DNA of 64,000 bases from SHVO01 sp041905795 (GCA_041905795.1 JAYRKL010000009.1:1-64000), one strand, 5' to 3'. Positions 44,444 through 53,097 are shown, numbered from the stretch's first letter. Numbers and translations are program-made. Notes: generated by a model not told the origin, from the sequence alone.

Positions 44444-46125
44444 GATGCGGCGCTCATCAGTCTGGTGGCCGCCGCCCTGGCTTCATCGGTGACCTTTTCG
44501 CCCGCCAGCATGCGCGCGATTTCCTCGCGGCGGGCGGCATCGTCCAATTCCTCGACTTTTGTCGTCGTGCTGCCGGCGCGGCTGGCCTTGCTCACCCGCC
44601 AGTGATGGTGTCCCCGCGCCGCCACCTGGGGCGCGTGGGTGACCACCAGCACCTGCACGTCCTTGGCCAAGCGCGCGAGGCGCTCACCCACGGCATTGGC
44701 AGTGGCGCCGGACACGCCGGCATCCACCTCGTCGAAGATCAGCGCGGCGCGGTCCTGTGTGCCGGCCAGCACGACCTTGAGTGCCAGCATGAAGCGCGCC
44801 AGTTCGCCGCCCGAGGCGATCTTGTCCAAAGGTCCCGGCGGCGTGCCGGGGTTGGTGGAGACCTCGAACGCGACCCGGTCCAGGCCGCGTTCGTTCCAGG
44901 CGGCTTCGGGCTTGGCACCGATGACGGTGCGGAACGTAGCTTTATCGAGCTTGAGCGGCGCCAGTTCGCGCGCCATCTGCTTGTCGAAATCCTTGGCCGC
45001 GGCGAGGCGCGCCTTGCTCAAGAGGCCGGCCGCCTGCTCATAGGCCATGCGCGCGGCTTTCTCGGCGGCGGCGAGCTTCTTGATATCGCCGGCGCCGGTA
45101 TCGAGGGCCGCCAGCCTGGCCTTGAAGCTGTCGCGCAGGGCGGGCAGGGCGTCCACCGTGCAGCCGTGCTTGCGGGCGGCGGCCTTGAGGGCGAACAGCC
45201 GTTCCTCGGCGCGCTCCAGCGCGGCCGGGTCGGCGTCCATGTCGGCTTCGGCGCGGTCCAGTTCGCGCAGCGCCTCGCCGGCTTCGATGGCGGCCCGCTC
45301 GAAGGCCTGCACCAGCGCGTCGAGCCGGCCGCCGGCCTGCCCGGCGACCCGGTTGATACGCACCAGCGCGGTGCGCAGCGCGTTTTCAATGTCGGCGTCT
45401 CCCGCCGCCGCGGCGCGGGCCTCGGACAGGGCCTTGGTGATGGCCTCGCCGTGACGCATCACCGACCGCGCCGCCGCCAGTTCCTGCTCCTCGCCCGGCA
45501 GGGGAGCGAGCTTGTCCAGTTCGGCGGCGTGATGGCGCAGGGTCTCTTCCTCGCCGAGGGCCGCGGCCAGCAGCTCTTGCGAGGATTTGAGAGCGGCTGC
45601 GGCGGCGCGCCAGGCGCTCCAGGTGTCGCGAACGGCGGCATCGGGCGCCGGGCCTGCCTTTCCCGAGGCCGCCCGGAACGCATCCAGCGCGTCCAAATGA
45701 GTGGCCGGGTCCAGCAGGCCGTGAGTCTCGAACTGGCCGTGCACTTCCACCAGCAGGGCGCCCAGGCCGCGCAGGAGCGAGACCGTCACCGGCTGGTCGT
45801 TGATGAAGGCCTTGCTGCGGCCGTCGGCGGACAGGGTGCGGCGCAGGACGATGACATCGTCGCCGGCCGCCAGATCCTGCTCCGCCAGCAGACCCAGGAC
45901 GGGATGTTTGCGCGGCAACGCGAAGGCGGCGCTGACGGAGAGTTTGTCGGCGCCCTTGCGGATCAGGCCGGCGTCGGCGCGCCCGCCGAGCGCCAGGCCC
46001 AGGGCATCGAGGACGATGGACTTGCCAGTACCGGTCTCGCCGGTAAGCACCGTGAGGCCGGCCGCGAAGCCGATGTCCAGCCGGTCCACGGTCACCACGT
46101 CGCGGATGGACAATTCGGTCAGCAT
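44440..46125 (-). CDS. recN: DNA repair protein RecN
   Basis: 561 residues from the ATG at 46125, chosen because MLTELSIRDVVTVDRLDIGF is the family N-terminus; a longer frame would add 22 residues encoded by the hairpin repeat. Walker A TGETGTGKSIVLDAL, long coiled-coil arms (~150-400), C-terminal SMC-type signature IASGGELARFMLALK and Walker B LIFDEVDAGVSGATA. SMC-like ATPase acting in double-strand-break repair. Coupled to ligA by a four-base overlap. Repeats at 46143-46300 lie in its leader. Confidence 0.95.
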   Translation of the reverse strand: MLTELSIRDVVTVDRLDIGFAAGLTVLTGETGTGKSIVLDALGLALGGRADAGLIRKGADKLSVSAAFALPRKHPVLGLLAEQDLAAGDDVIVLRRTLSADGRSKAFINDQPVTVSLLRGLGALLVEVHGQFETHGLLDPATHLDALDAFRAASGKAGPAPDAAVRDTWSAWRAAAAALKSSQELLAAALGEEETLRHHAAELDKLAPLPGEEQELAAARSVMRHGEAITKALSEARAAAAGDADIENALRTALVRINRVAGQAGGRLDALVQAFERAAIEAGEALRELDRAEADMDADPAALERAEERLFALKAAARKHGCTVDALPALRDSFKARLAALDTGAGDIKKLAAAEKAARMAYEQAAGLLSKARLAAAKDFDKQMARELAPLKLDKATFRTVIGAKPEAAWNERGLDRVAFEVSTNPGTPPGPLDKIASGGELARFMLALKVVLAGTQDRAALIFDEVDAGVSGATANAVGERLARLAKDVQVLVVTHAPQVAARGHHHWRVSKASRAGSTTTKVEELDDAARREEIARMLAGEKVTDEARAAATRLMSAAS

Positions 46126-46142
46126 GTCGCGGAAGGCCTCAG

Positions 46143-46193
46143 GAGCATCGTCCGAAAAGTGGACGCCGATTTTCGGAAAACGATGCGACAAAC
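46143..46193 (+). repeat. Hairpin repeat, copy 4 (first hairpin only)
   Basis: Arms GCATCGTCCGAA / TTCGGAAAACGATGC around the loop AAGTGGACGCCGATT, tail GCGACAAAC. The same loop and tail scheme as at 22908 and 25374 with different arm sequence. It ends about 18 bases upstream of the recN start on the minus strand; the second hairpin is missing. Confidence 0.75.
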
Positions 46194-46198
46194 GGTCG

Positions 46199-46300
46199 GT
46201 CGGGGCAAGCCATAGCTTGCCCCCGCGGCCATCCGTCGGGGCAAGCCGTGGCTTGCCCCCGTGGCCATCAGTCGGGGCAAGCCATAGCTTGCCCCGTGAG
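46199..46300. repeat. Three tandem 36-bp units each with a 22-bp palindrome
   Basis: Units start at 46199, 46235 and 46271 (the third is cut short). Each contains GGGGCAAGCCATAGCTTGCCCC or the variant with GTG in place of ATA, i.e. a perfect or near-perfect 10-bp stem with a very short centre. It lies between the bamD stop and the recN start. The unit could also end transcription or slow RNA polymerase. Confidence 0.9.
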
Positions 46301-46306
46301 GCTCGC

Positions 46307-47158
46307 TCAGGGCCGGGCGGCTTCCTGCTTGACGACCATATCGCGCGGGTTCAGCGGCTTGCCTTCGGTCTTGATGTCGGCGAGCGCGGGCGTCTTGGCG
46401 CCGCCGGCGAGGGCATAGGCGTCCCGGTACCAGTCGGTGGAGGGGAAGTTGAACCCGAGCACGGCCGCGCTCTTGTGGGCTTCGCTGTTGAGACCGAGCG
46501 CCGTGAAGGCTTCGGTCAGGCGGTAGAGCGCTTCGGCCACGTGGCTGGTGGAGCCGTACTGATCGACCACCACCTTGAAGCGGTTGATGGCCGCCAGGAA
46601 CTGGCGGTTGCCGAGATAGAAACGGCCGATGGCCATCTCGCGGCCGGCCAGGTGGTCGCGCACCAGGTCCACCTTGAGGCGCGCGTCGCGGCCGTAGGAG
46701 CTGTCGGGGAAGCGCGAGACCACGTCCTCGAGGGCGTTGAGCGCCTTGGTGGTCTGGTCCTGGTCGCGGCGGATGTCGGCGATGCGCTCATAGGCGCACA
46801 GCGCCTTCAGGTAATAGGCGTAGGCGATGTCGCGGTTGCCGGGGTGCACCTGGATGAAGCGGTCGAGGCGGGTGATGGCTTCGTCGTACTGGTCGGCGCG
46901 GTAATAGGCATAGGCCGACATCAGCATGGCCTTGGTCGACCACACCGAATAGGGATGCTGGCGCTCGACTTCGTCGAAGTGCTTGCCGGCGTCGGTGAAG
47001 CGGCCGTTGTCCACGTAGGACACCGCCTTGCTGTAGATTTCGTAGACCGACTGTTCCTTGTATTCGAGTTCCTTCTTGTCCGAGGAACAGGCAACCAGAG
47101 CCGTCGCGGCCGCAGCCACGAGTGTCAGGCGCAAAGCTGAAAGCAGGGTCTTACGCAC
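46307..47158 (-). CDS. bamD: Outer-membrane assembly lipoprotein BamD
   Basis: 283 residues from the GTG at 47158, preceded by GGAGG; a TTG at 47176 would add six residues. The lipoprotein signal MRKTLLSALRLTLVAAAATA ends in LVAC. Five TPR-like repeats follow, with YEIYSKAVSYVDNGRFTDA, VERQHPYSVWSTKAMLMSAYAYYR, RFIQVHPGNRDIAYAYYLKAL and YGRDARLKVDLVRDHLAGREM. Subunit of the BAM complex inserting beta-barrel proteins. A terminator separates it from lpxC upstream. Confidence 0.93.
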   Translation of the reverse strand: MRKTLLSALRLTLVAAAATALVACSSDKKELEYKEQSVYEIYSKAVSYVDNGRFTDAGKHFDEVERQHPYSVWSTKAMLMSAYAYYRADQYDEAITRLDRFIQVHPGNRDIAYAYYLKALCAYERIADIRRDQDQTTKALNALEDVVSRFPDSSYGRDARLKVDLVRDHLAGREMAIGRFYLGNRQFLAAINRFKVVVDQYGSTSHVAEALYRLTEAFTALGLNSEAHKSAAVLGFNFPSTDWYRDAYALAGGAKTPALADIKTEGKPLNPRDMVVKQEAARP

Positions 47159-47225
47159 GGGCCTGATGGCCTCCAAAACCGGTCAAATCGCGGGGCGGTA
47201 GATATACCTCAGAGGCCCCGGAAAG

Positions 47226-47256
47226 CAAAACCCGCCAAGGGTTTCCCTGGCGGGTT
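47226..47256 (-). terminator. Intrinsic terminator after lpxC
   Basis: On the minus strand AACCCGCCAGGG pairs with CCCTTGGCGGGTT (one bulge), followed by TTTGCTTTCC. It lies about 36 bases after the lpxC stop codon, so bamD needs its own promoter or read-through. Confidence 0.75.
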
Positions 47257-47291
47257 CTGAAAGAATTGAGAAATTCGCGTTACCGACCCGC

Positions 47292-48332
47292 TTACCGAAC
47301 AGTGGCGGCGCGCCGGATCTTGGCCCGGACGGTGTCCACGAACGCGAGCGGTGTGCCCTGATCCAACCACGACGCGTGGGCGGCGGACTCCTGCCACATG
47401 TCCACCATCTCCCAGCAGGAGCGGTCGGCCTGGATCTGGCGCATCAGGCGCGCGGTGTCGGCGTGGCTGGAGCAACGGCCGATGAAGTGGCCGATGATCG
47501 GATGTCCGGTGAGGTAGAGGTCGCCGACCGCGTCCAGGGCCTTGTGGCGCACGAATTCGTTGTCGTGGCGCAGGCCTTCCTCGTTCAGGATGCGGTCGCC
47601 ATCGACGACAATCGCGTTGGAAAGGCTGCCGCCGCGGGCGAGGCCGGCTTCGCGCAGGGCGGTGACGTCGGACAGCAGGCCGAAGGTGCGGGCGCGGCTG
47701 ATCTCGTTCTTGAAGGTGTCGCGCGACACCGTGAACGAGCAGCTCTGGCGGCCGATGGCCTGGGCGCGGAAGTCGATGTGGAAATCGACCCTGAGGCCGT
47801 CGGGCCACGGGCCCAGGGCGACCATCTTGCCGCCCTGGATATGGCTGTGCTGCTTCAGGATGCGCATGGCGCGGCGCGGGGCGTCCAGTTCGGCCACACC
47901 CGCGCATTCGATCAGGAAAGCGAAGGGGGCGGCACTGCCGTCCATGGCCGGTACTTCAGGGCCGTTGAGTTCGACGATGGCGTTGTCGATCTCGAGGCCG
48001 CAGAACGCCGACATCAGGTGCTCGACCGTCGCCACGCTGATCCCGTTCGCATCTGCGAGAACGGTGCACATGCGGGAGTCCGCCACATTGGCCCAGGTGG
48101 CCTTGATCGTGGTGCCGCCGCCGATCAGATCGACGCGCTTGAACACGATGCCGGTGTCGGGGCCGGCCGGATGCAGGCGCATCGCGACGCGGACGCCGGT
48201 GTGGAGGCCCACGCCGGTGCAGCTGATGGAGGTCTTGAGGGTCTTCTGCAGGACGGGTCTACGGTCGTCTACCGAAGTCGCATTACCGCTAGGCGCGCTG
48301 AAGGCGCCGGGGCTGCTAACGTCAAAAGTCAT
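47292..48332 (-). CDS. lpxC: UDP-3-O-acyl-N-acetylglucosamine deacetylase
   Basis: 346 residues, longer than the usual ~305 because of an N-terminal extension of ~28 residues (SPGAFSAPSGNATSV) and a C-terminal addition of ~25. Catalytic and zinc residues are present: VATVEHLMSAFCGL (His), GHPIIGHFIGRCSSHADTARL and RHDNEFVRHKALDAVGDLYL. Commits lipid A synthesis. In the alphaproteobacterial order it normally follows ftsZ directly; here ~4.8 kb separates them. Confidence 0.95.
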   Translation of the reverse strand: MTFDVSSPGAFSAPSGNATSVDDRRPVLQKTLKTSISCTGVGLHTGVRVAMRLHPAGPDTGIVFKRVDLIGGGTTIKATWANVADSRMCTVLADANGISVATVEHLMSAFCGLEIDNAIVELNGPEVPAMDGSAAPFAFLIECAGVAELDAPRRAMRILKQHSHIQGGKMVALGPWPDGLRVDFHIDFRAQAIGRQSCSFTVSRDTFKNEISRARTFGLLSDVTALREAGLARGGSLSNAIVVDGDRILNEEGLRHDNEFVRHKALDAVGDLYLTGHPIIGHFIGRCSSHADTARLMRQIQADRSCWEMVDMWQESAAHASWLDQGTPLAFVDTVRAKIRRAATVR

Positions 48333-48665
48333 TTGTCACCGATCTATCTGCTGGACTCGCCACAGCGGTACCCTCCGCCCTGGCGAAGCCATGGTTCGGT
48401 AGCAACCCCCGATACCCGTATTCAATCGTAATTTTTACAAAATGCTCCGCTTTGACAAGGCAAAAATTAAGTTCCCACAATATTTTGTGGGGTGCCCTCG
48501 GGCGCGAAACCGGCTCCGCCGGCCGGCTTCCAAGGTTTTTCAACCTCCGGATGAGAGTCCCTGCCGGTCTTTTCCCCGCTCCGCACCCGGGCGGTAAAAA
48601 CCCGTTATGGGAGAATAAGTTAGAATTCTCACGTTTCGCCAAGGAATTCCGCCTACGGGAGTCCC
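48333..48665. other. Intergenic region between lactate permease and lpxC
   Basis: 333 bases, both flanking genes on the minus strand, so it holds the 3' end of the permease transcript and the lpxC promoter. Seen: a hairpin CCCACAA-TATT-TTGTGGG (48474-48491) followed on the minus strand by AACTTAATTTTTGCC, a plausible terminator; and an AT-rich stretch near 48430-48470 with TTGTCA as a weak -35 on the minus strand. No coding potential. Confidence 0.5.
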
Positions 48666-50261
48666 TTATGGCGCGGGGATCATGCCGGGGAAGACATACT
48701 GCTGCAGGTAGACGATCGCGCTGAGCACCAGGGTCAGAAGGATGCTGTGCTTGAAGGTGCGGGCGAAAATCGCGCCCTCCTGGCCCTGAAGGCCGGTCGT
48801 CGCCACGCCGGTCGAGATGTTCTGGGGCGAGATCATCTTGCCCATGACGCCGCCCGAGGAATTGGTCGCGGCCATGAGAATGGGCGACAGGTTCAGCTGG
48901 CGGGCGGCCACGACCTGGAGGTTGCCGAACAGCGCGTTGCCCGAGGTGTCGCTGCCCGACAGGAACACCGCCACCCAGCCCAGGAACGCCGACAGCAGCG
49001 GGAACACCGCGCCGACCGAGGCCACGCCCAGGCCGAGGGTATAGTTCAGGCCGGCGTAGTTCATGAGGTAGGCCAGCGCGATGATCGCCGCGACGGTGAC
49101 GACCGCCATGCGGATCTGGCGCCAGGTGGTGGCGGCGCAGGCCATGACCTCGCCGAACGGCACTTTCAGGATCAGCGCCGTGAGGACGGCCGACACCAGG
49201 ATCGCCGTGCCGCTCGCCAGCGGCTGGAACGCCCAGATCGCGGCATAGGCCTTGTCGTAGAGCGTGATGAACACCTGGTTGTGCAGGCCGGGCCAGGCAA
49301 TGTTGAGCGCGCCGATGGACGGGATCTTGAACGTGGCCCAGAGGATGACGATGCCGGAGATCAGCCCCCAGGGGATCCAGCCGCGCAGCGGATGGCCGCT
49401 GGCGGGCGTCAGTCCGATCGGCGTCAGCGCATAGGCGGGGTCCGCCGCCGGCTTCCAGGCCTGGAGGAAGCCGATGGAGACGACGAGGGACACCAGCGCC
49501 GCCAGCGCATCGGTCAGGTGGTAATCGCTGTAGTTGGTGACCCAGAACTGGGTGAAGGCGAAGCTGCCGCCCGCGACCGCCAGGAACGGCAGGATCTTGA
49601 TCGTGCCGCGCCAGCCCGCATACATCGTCACCACGTAGAACGGCAGCAGGAATCCGAAGAACGGCAGCTGGCGGCCGACCATGGCCGCGAGCGCGGTGTC
49701 GGATATGCCGGTGACCTGGCCCAGCACCGTGATCGGCGTGCCCATGGCGCCGAAGGCCACCGGCGCGGTGTTGAAGATCAGGGTGAAGGTGAGCGCGTCG
49801 ATGGCGCTGAACCCGAGGCCCACCAGGATCGAACTGGTGATGGCCACCGGCGTGCCGAAGCCGGCGACGCCTTCCAGGAGGGCGCTGAAGGAGAAGCCCA
49901 CCACCACCAAAACAATGCGCCTGTCGTTGGGCAGGCTGCGGACCATCCAGCCTTTGAACTGGTCGAAGTTGCCGCTGTGGACGGCGATATTGTAGAGCAG
50001 CAGCGCCGTGAACACGATCCACATCACCGGCCACAGCGCGAAGGTGGCGCCGGCGGCGATGGCATCGAGCGCCAGGCCCACCGGGAACTGCCAGAGGGTG
50101 ACGGCGATGAAGAAGGCCACCGCAAGGCCGGCGAGGGATGACTGCCAGGAGGGGCGGCGCAGCAGCCCCAGCATGACGAACACGGTGGCGATCGGCAGCG
50201 TGGCGCAGAGGAACGAGAGCGCCAGATTGTCGGCCACCGGCGTCAGCAGTTGCTGGAACAT
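48666..50261 (-). CDS. lldP: L-lactate permease (LctP family)
   Basis: 531 residues, about twelve to fourteen membrane segments. Family blocks: FSFSALLEGVAGFGTPVAITSSILVGLGFSA, LIFNTAPVAFGAMGTPI, LSGSDTSGNALFGNLQ and NSSGGVMGKMISPQNISTG. Proton-coupled uptake of L-lactate, often glycolate too, across the inner membrane. If glycolate is imported it could feed the oxidase/malate synthase pair at 15621-18907 (inference). Sits with the opposite-strand symporter inside the cell-division gene order. Confidence 0.93.
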   Translation of the reverse strand: MFQQLLTPVADNLALSFLCATLPIATVFVMLGLLRRPSWQSSLAGLAVAFFIAVTLWQFPVGLALDAIAAGATFALWPVMWIVFTALLLYNIAVHSGNFDQFKGWMVRSLPNDRRIVLVVVGFSFSALLEGVAGFGTPVAITSSILVGLGFSAIDALTFTLIFNTAPVAFGAMGTPITVLGQVTGISDTALAAMVGRQLPFFGFLLPFYVVTMYAGWRGTIKILPFLAVAGGSFAFTQFWVTNYSDYHLTDALAALVSLVVSIGFLQAWKPAADPAYALTPIGLTPASGHPLRGWIPWGLISGIVILWATFKIPSIGALNIAWPGLHNQVFITLYDKAYAAIWAFQPLASGTAILVSAVLTALILKVPFGEVMACAATTWRQIRMAVVTVAAIIALAYLMNYAGLNYTLGLGVASVGAVFPLLSAFLGWVAVFLSGSDTSGNALFGNLQVVAARQLNLSPILMAATNSSGGVMGKMISPQNISTGVATTGLQGQEGAIFARTFKHSILLTLVLSAIVYLQQYVFPGMIPAP

Positions 50262-50280
50262 GCGCTATCCCCCTGACTTA

Positions 50281-50334
50281 AATCCTGGTCGCGTGTCCGG
50301 ACGGAAAACCGGCAACCACTTTTCCCGGACACGC
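50281..50334 (-). repeat. Hairpin repeat, copy 5 (first hairpin only)
   Basis: On the minus strand: arms GCGTGTCCGGGAA / TTCCGTCCGGACACGC around the loop AAGTGGTTGCCGGTT, then the tail GCGACCAGGA. Arms are different again from copies 1-4. It lies in the divergent region between lldP and the symporter, 20-70 bases from the lldP start, so it is in the lldP leader or promoter. Confidence 0.7.
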
Positions 50335-50443
50335 TCCGATCCCCCCGGATCGCAGGCCAAAGTGTGGCACAGGCCTTACCGGACTATCTAGCCTCGCCGT
50401 CGGCTTAATGTAGGCTGAGGGCGGTTACACGAAGGGGAACGGG

Positions 50444-51898
50444 GTGTCGCCGCAGAGTCTGCTGATCAGCGTGCTGGCCTATTTCGGGCTGCTTTATGCC
50501 GTCGCCTGGCGCACGTCGCAGGGCGCGCGCAACGCCGACTTTTTCGTCGGCAGCCGCAGCAGTTCCTGGCCGCTGGTGGCCTTCGGCATGATCGGCACCG
50601 CGCTCTCGGGCGTGACTTTCATCAGCGTGCCGGGATCGGTGGGCAACGACGGCTTCACCTATCTCCAGGTGGTCTTCGGCCAGACCCTGGGCTACGTCGT
50701 CGTCGCCTTCGTGCTGCTGCCGCTTTACTACCGCCTCGGCAACGTCTCGATCTACGCCTGGTTGTCGCAACGTCTGGGCGACTGGGGCTGGCAGACGGCG
50801 GCGGTGCTGTTCATCGTCTCGCGCACCCTGGGCGCCACCGCGCGGCTGTACCTGGTGATCCGCATCCTCCAGGACATCAGTTTCGGCGGCCTCGGGATTC
50901 CCTTCGCGGTCAGCACCGGTGTGATCATCGCCATGATCATGCTCTACACTTGGCGCGGCGGCGTGAAGACCATCGTCTGGACCGACACGCTGCAGACCGC
51001 CGGTATGTTGCTCGGCCTCGCAGCCTGCATTGTGTTTGTCTTACAGGCTTTGCCGTTCACGCCCGGCGAAGTGTTCGCCAGGGCAGGCGATCTGGGGCTG
51101 ACACGGGTGTGGGGCACGGCGCCCGAAGCGCGGGATTTCTGGCTGAAACAATTGCTCGCGGGAATGGCCATCGGCATCGCCATGACCGGCATGGACCAGG
51201 AACAGATGCAGAAGAACATCTCGGTCCGCACCGTGCCGGACTCCCAGATCAACATGATGGTGACCGGGGTCGCCATGCTGCTGGTGGTGACCGCCTTCCT
51301 GGCCTTGGGCGCGTTGATGACGATATTCGCCCAACATGTGGGGCTGGAGGCGCGCGGCGACCGGCTGTTTCCGGCGGTGGTGATGGGCTACCTGCCGGCG
51401 GGCCTGCAGCTGGCGTTCGTCATCGCTCTGATCTCGGCGCTGTTCCCCAGCGCCGACGGGGCGCTGACGGCGCTGACCTCGTCGTTCTGCAACGACGTGC
51501 TGCGCTTCGAGAAACGCGGCGACATGAGCGAGGCGCGGCGCACGCGCCTGCGCACCCGCGTCCACCTCGCCTTCGCCGCCCTGTTTATCGTGCTGACGGT
51601 GGTGTTCCGCTGGATCGATGACCCGAGCATGATCGGGTTGATCCTGAAGATCGCGGCCTACACCTATGGTCCGTTGTTCGGCCTCTCGGCCTACGGCCTG
51701 TTCGCCCGGCGTCCCGCGCAAGGGCCCCTGATCGCCATGGCTGCTCTCGGCGCGCCGCTGCTGTGCCTGATCCTCGATGCGATGCAGGCGCGGATTTTCA
51801 CGGCCTACCGCATCGGCCTGGAGATGCTGCTGATCAACGCCGCGGTGACGTATGGGTTGTTGTGGCTTGTTGCGAGGGTGCGCAAAGCGCCGGCCTGA
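50444..51898 (+). CDS. Sodium:solute symporter family (SSS) transporter
   Basis: 484 residues with a GTG start after GAAGGGGAACGG. About thirteen membrane segments. SSS features: GMIGTALSGVTFISVPG, YLQVVFGQTLGYVVVAFVLLPLYYRL, WRGGVKTIVWTDTLQT, and TGMDQEQMQKNISVRT. The family moves sugars, amino acids, carboxylates or ureides with sodium; the substrate is not predictable. It reads against its neighbours and interrupts the division-gene order. Confidence 0.88.
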   Translation: MSPQSLLISVLAYFGLLYAVAWRTSQGARNADFFVGSRSSSWPLVAFGMIGTALSGVTFISVPGSVGNDGFTYLQVVFGQTLGYVVVAFVLLPLYYRLGNVSIYAWLSQRLGDWGWQTAAVLFIVSRTLGATARLYLVIRILQDISFGGLGIPFAVSTGVIIAMIMLYTWRGGVKTIVWTDTLQTAGMLLGLAACIVFVLQALPFTPGEVFARAGDLGLTRVWGTAPEARDFWLKQLLAGMAIGIAMTGMDQEQMQKNISVRTVPDSQINMMVTGVAMLLVVTAFLALGALMTIFAQHVGLEARGDRLFPAVVMGYLPAGLQLAFVIALISALFPSADGALTALTSSFCNDVLRFEKRGDMSEARRTRLRTRVHLAFAALFIVLTVVFRWIDDPSMIGLILKIAAYTYGPLFGLSAYGLFARRPAQGPLIAMAALGAPLLCLILDAMQARIFTAYRIGLEMLLINAAVTYGLLWLVARVRKAPA

Positions 51899-51911
51899 AC
51901 CCGCACTCGGG

Positions 51912-52083
51912 TGTCATCCTTGGCCGAGCGAAGCGAGTGCCGAGGATCCAGGGTAGGAAAGATGGAGGGCTGTACCAAGCGCATTGATACGCCGAATGCA
52001 CGTGCCGTGCAGCGGGCGGATGCGCGTGCCTCAGTCCGCCATTCCTGAAACCCTGGATCCCCGGATCAAGTCCGGGGATGACA
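51912..52083. repeat. Paired hairpin repeats downstream of the symporter gene
   Basis: TGTCATCC...GGATCCAGGG at 51912-51953 (internal hairpin GCGAAGCGAGTGC) and CCCTGGATCCCCGG...CCGGGGATGACA at 52051-52083 are inverted relative to each other, so the ends TGTCATCC and GGATGACA also pair over 170 bases. Common intergenic repeat style in alphaproteobacteria; it may end both convergent transcripts. Confidence 0.75.
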
Positions 52084-52113
52084 GTGGAGTGTGGGGCAGG
52101 CCTCGAGCGGACT

Positions 52114-52890
52114 CTACCGGTGCTTAAACACCGGCGCGCGCTTCTCGATGAACGCCGTCATGCCTTCTTTCTTGTCTTCCAGGCTGAAGATCGACTGGAA
52201 GGTGCGGCCTTCGAACAACAGGCCTTCGGCCAGGCTGCTTTCATAGGCGCGGCTGACGGATTCCTTCGCCATCATCAGCACCGGCAGCGACATGGACGCG
52301 ATCTTGGTGGCCACCGCCAGCACTTCCTCCATCAATTTATCGGCGGGGACCACGCGGCTCACCAGACCTGACCGCTCAGCCTCGACGGCGTCCATCTGGC
52401 GGCCGGTGAGCACCATATCCATGGCTTTGGCTTTGCCGATCAGACGCGTCAGGCGCTGGGTGCCGCCGGAGCCGGGGATGACGCCCAGGGTGATCTCCGG
52501 CTGGCCGAATTTGGCGTTGTCGGCGGCGATGATGAAATCGCACATCATGGCCAGTTCGCAGCCGCCGCCCAGGCAATAGCCCGCCACCGCGGCGATCACC
52601 GGCTTGCGGGCTTTGGCGGTGCGCTGCCAGCTGCCGACGATGTAGTTCGGCACATAGGTGTCGACATGGTCTTTGGTGACCATTTCCTTGATGTCGGCAC
52701 CGGCGGCGAAGGCCTTCTCGCTGCCGGTGATGACGATGGCGCGGATGCCGGCGTCGGATTCAAAGGACTCGATGGCGTCCGAGAGGTCCTTCATCAATGG
52801 ACCGGACAGCGCGTTGAGCGCCTTGGGCCGGTTGAGGCGGATCAGGCCGACCGCGCCATGGGTTTCGACGATGATGTTTTCATAGGTCAT
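52114..52890 (-). CDS. Enoyl-CoA hydratase
   Basis: 258 residues, canonical crotonase length. Oxyanion-hole AAGADIKEM and GYCLGGGCELAMMCD, catalytic Glu112 (GGCEL) and Glu132 (GQPEITLGVIPGSGGT), and the C-terminal FQSIFSLEDKKEGMTAFIEKRAPVF, as in short-chain enoyl-CoA hydratases of the PaaF/FadB1 type. Hydrates 2-enoyl-CoA to 3-hydroxyacyl-CoA. Alone between two repeat blocks, directly downstream of ftsZ but separated by terminator hairpins. Confidence 0.93.
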   Translation of the reverse strand: MTYENIIVETHGAVGLIRLNRPKALNALSGPLMKDLSDAIESFESDAGIRAIVITGSEKAFAAGADIKEMVTKDHVDTYVPNYIVGSWQRTAKARKPVIAAVAGYCLGGGCELAMMCDFIIAADNAKFGQPEITLGVIPGSGGTQRLTRLIGKAKAMDMVLTGRQMDAVEAERSGLVSRVVPADKLMEEVLAVATKIASMSLPVLMMAKESVSRAYESSLAEGLLFEGRTFQSIFSLEDKKEGMTAFIEKRAPVFKHR

Positions 52891-52949
52891 GGAACACCTT
52901 TCCGCGAAATGAAGGCGGACATCATTAGAGGAATTTCCCGAAAAGCAAA

Positions 52950-52975
52950 GGGCCCGCGCCTTGCGGCGCGGGCCC
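52950..52975. terminator. Bidirectional-looking terminator between ftsZ and the hydratase gene
   Basis: An 11-bp perfect stem (gggcccgcgcc / ggcgcgggccc) with loop TTGC. On the minus strand it is followed by CTTTGCTTTT, the expected end of the ftsZ transcript; the plus side is also T-containing a few bases later. Confidence 0.8.
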
Positions 52976-53016
52976 TCAACTGTCCGAGTTTTATTTTCGA
53001 GGGTCGGTATTTGGGA

Positions 53017-53049
53017 CCCTGGATCCCCGGGTCAAGAGCCCGGGGATGA
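53017..53049. repeat. Hairpin repeat, same family as 52051-52083
   Basis: CCCTGGATCCCCGGGTCAAG then AGCCCGGGGATGA; it shares CCCTGGATCCCCGG and GGGGATGA with the copy at 52051. Together the copies bracket the hydratase gene. Confidence 0.75.
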
Positions 53050-53061
53050 ATTCGCCCAAGG

Positions 53062-53089
53062 ATGACTTAGGGCGAGGGCCCTAAGTCAT
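53062..53089 (-). terminator. Stem-loop just after ftsZ
   Basis: A 12-bp perfect stem (atgacttagggc / gccctaagtcat) with a four-base loop starts nine bases after the ftsZ stop codon on the minus strand. No T-run follows it; the stronger terminator is ~90 bases further on. It may protect the mRNA 3' end. Confidence 0.55.
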
Positions 53090-53097
53090 GGGCTCAT

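Noticed and set aside
42335..46125. Plus-strand frames opposite ligA and recN
   Set aside because: Mirrored codon bias; the minus-strand frames match LigA and RecN over their full length.
46199..46300. CRISPR-like array
   Set aside because: Only three units, the 14-base spacers are themselves similar, and no cas genes are present.
45800..47140. Plus-strand frame reading through the triple repeat with a repeated peptide (SVGASHSLP-type)
   Set aside because: It lies antisense to recN and bamD; the repeat peptide is only the translation of the 36-bp tandem.
48452..48486. Plus-strand sigma-70 promoter (TTGACA at 48452) in the lpxC/permease gap
   Set aside because: The nearest -10-like hexamer is about 23 bases away and no plus-strand gene lies downstream.
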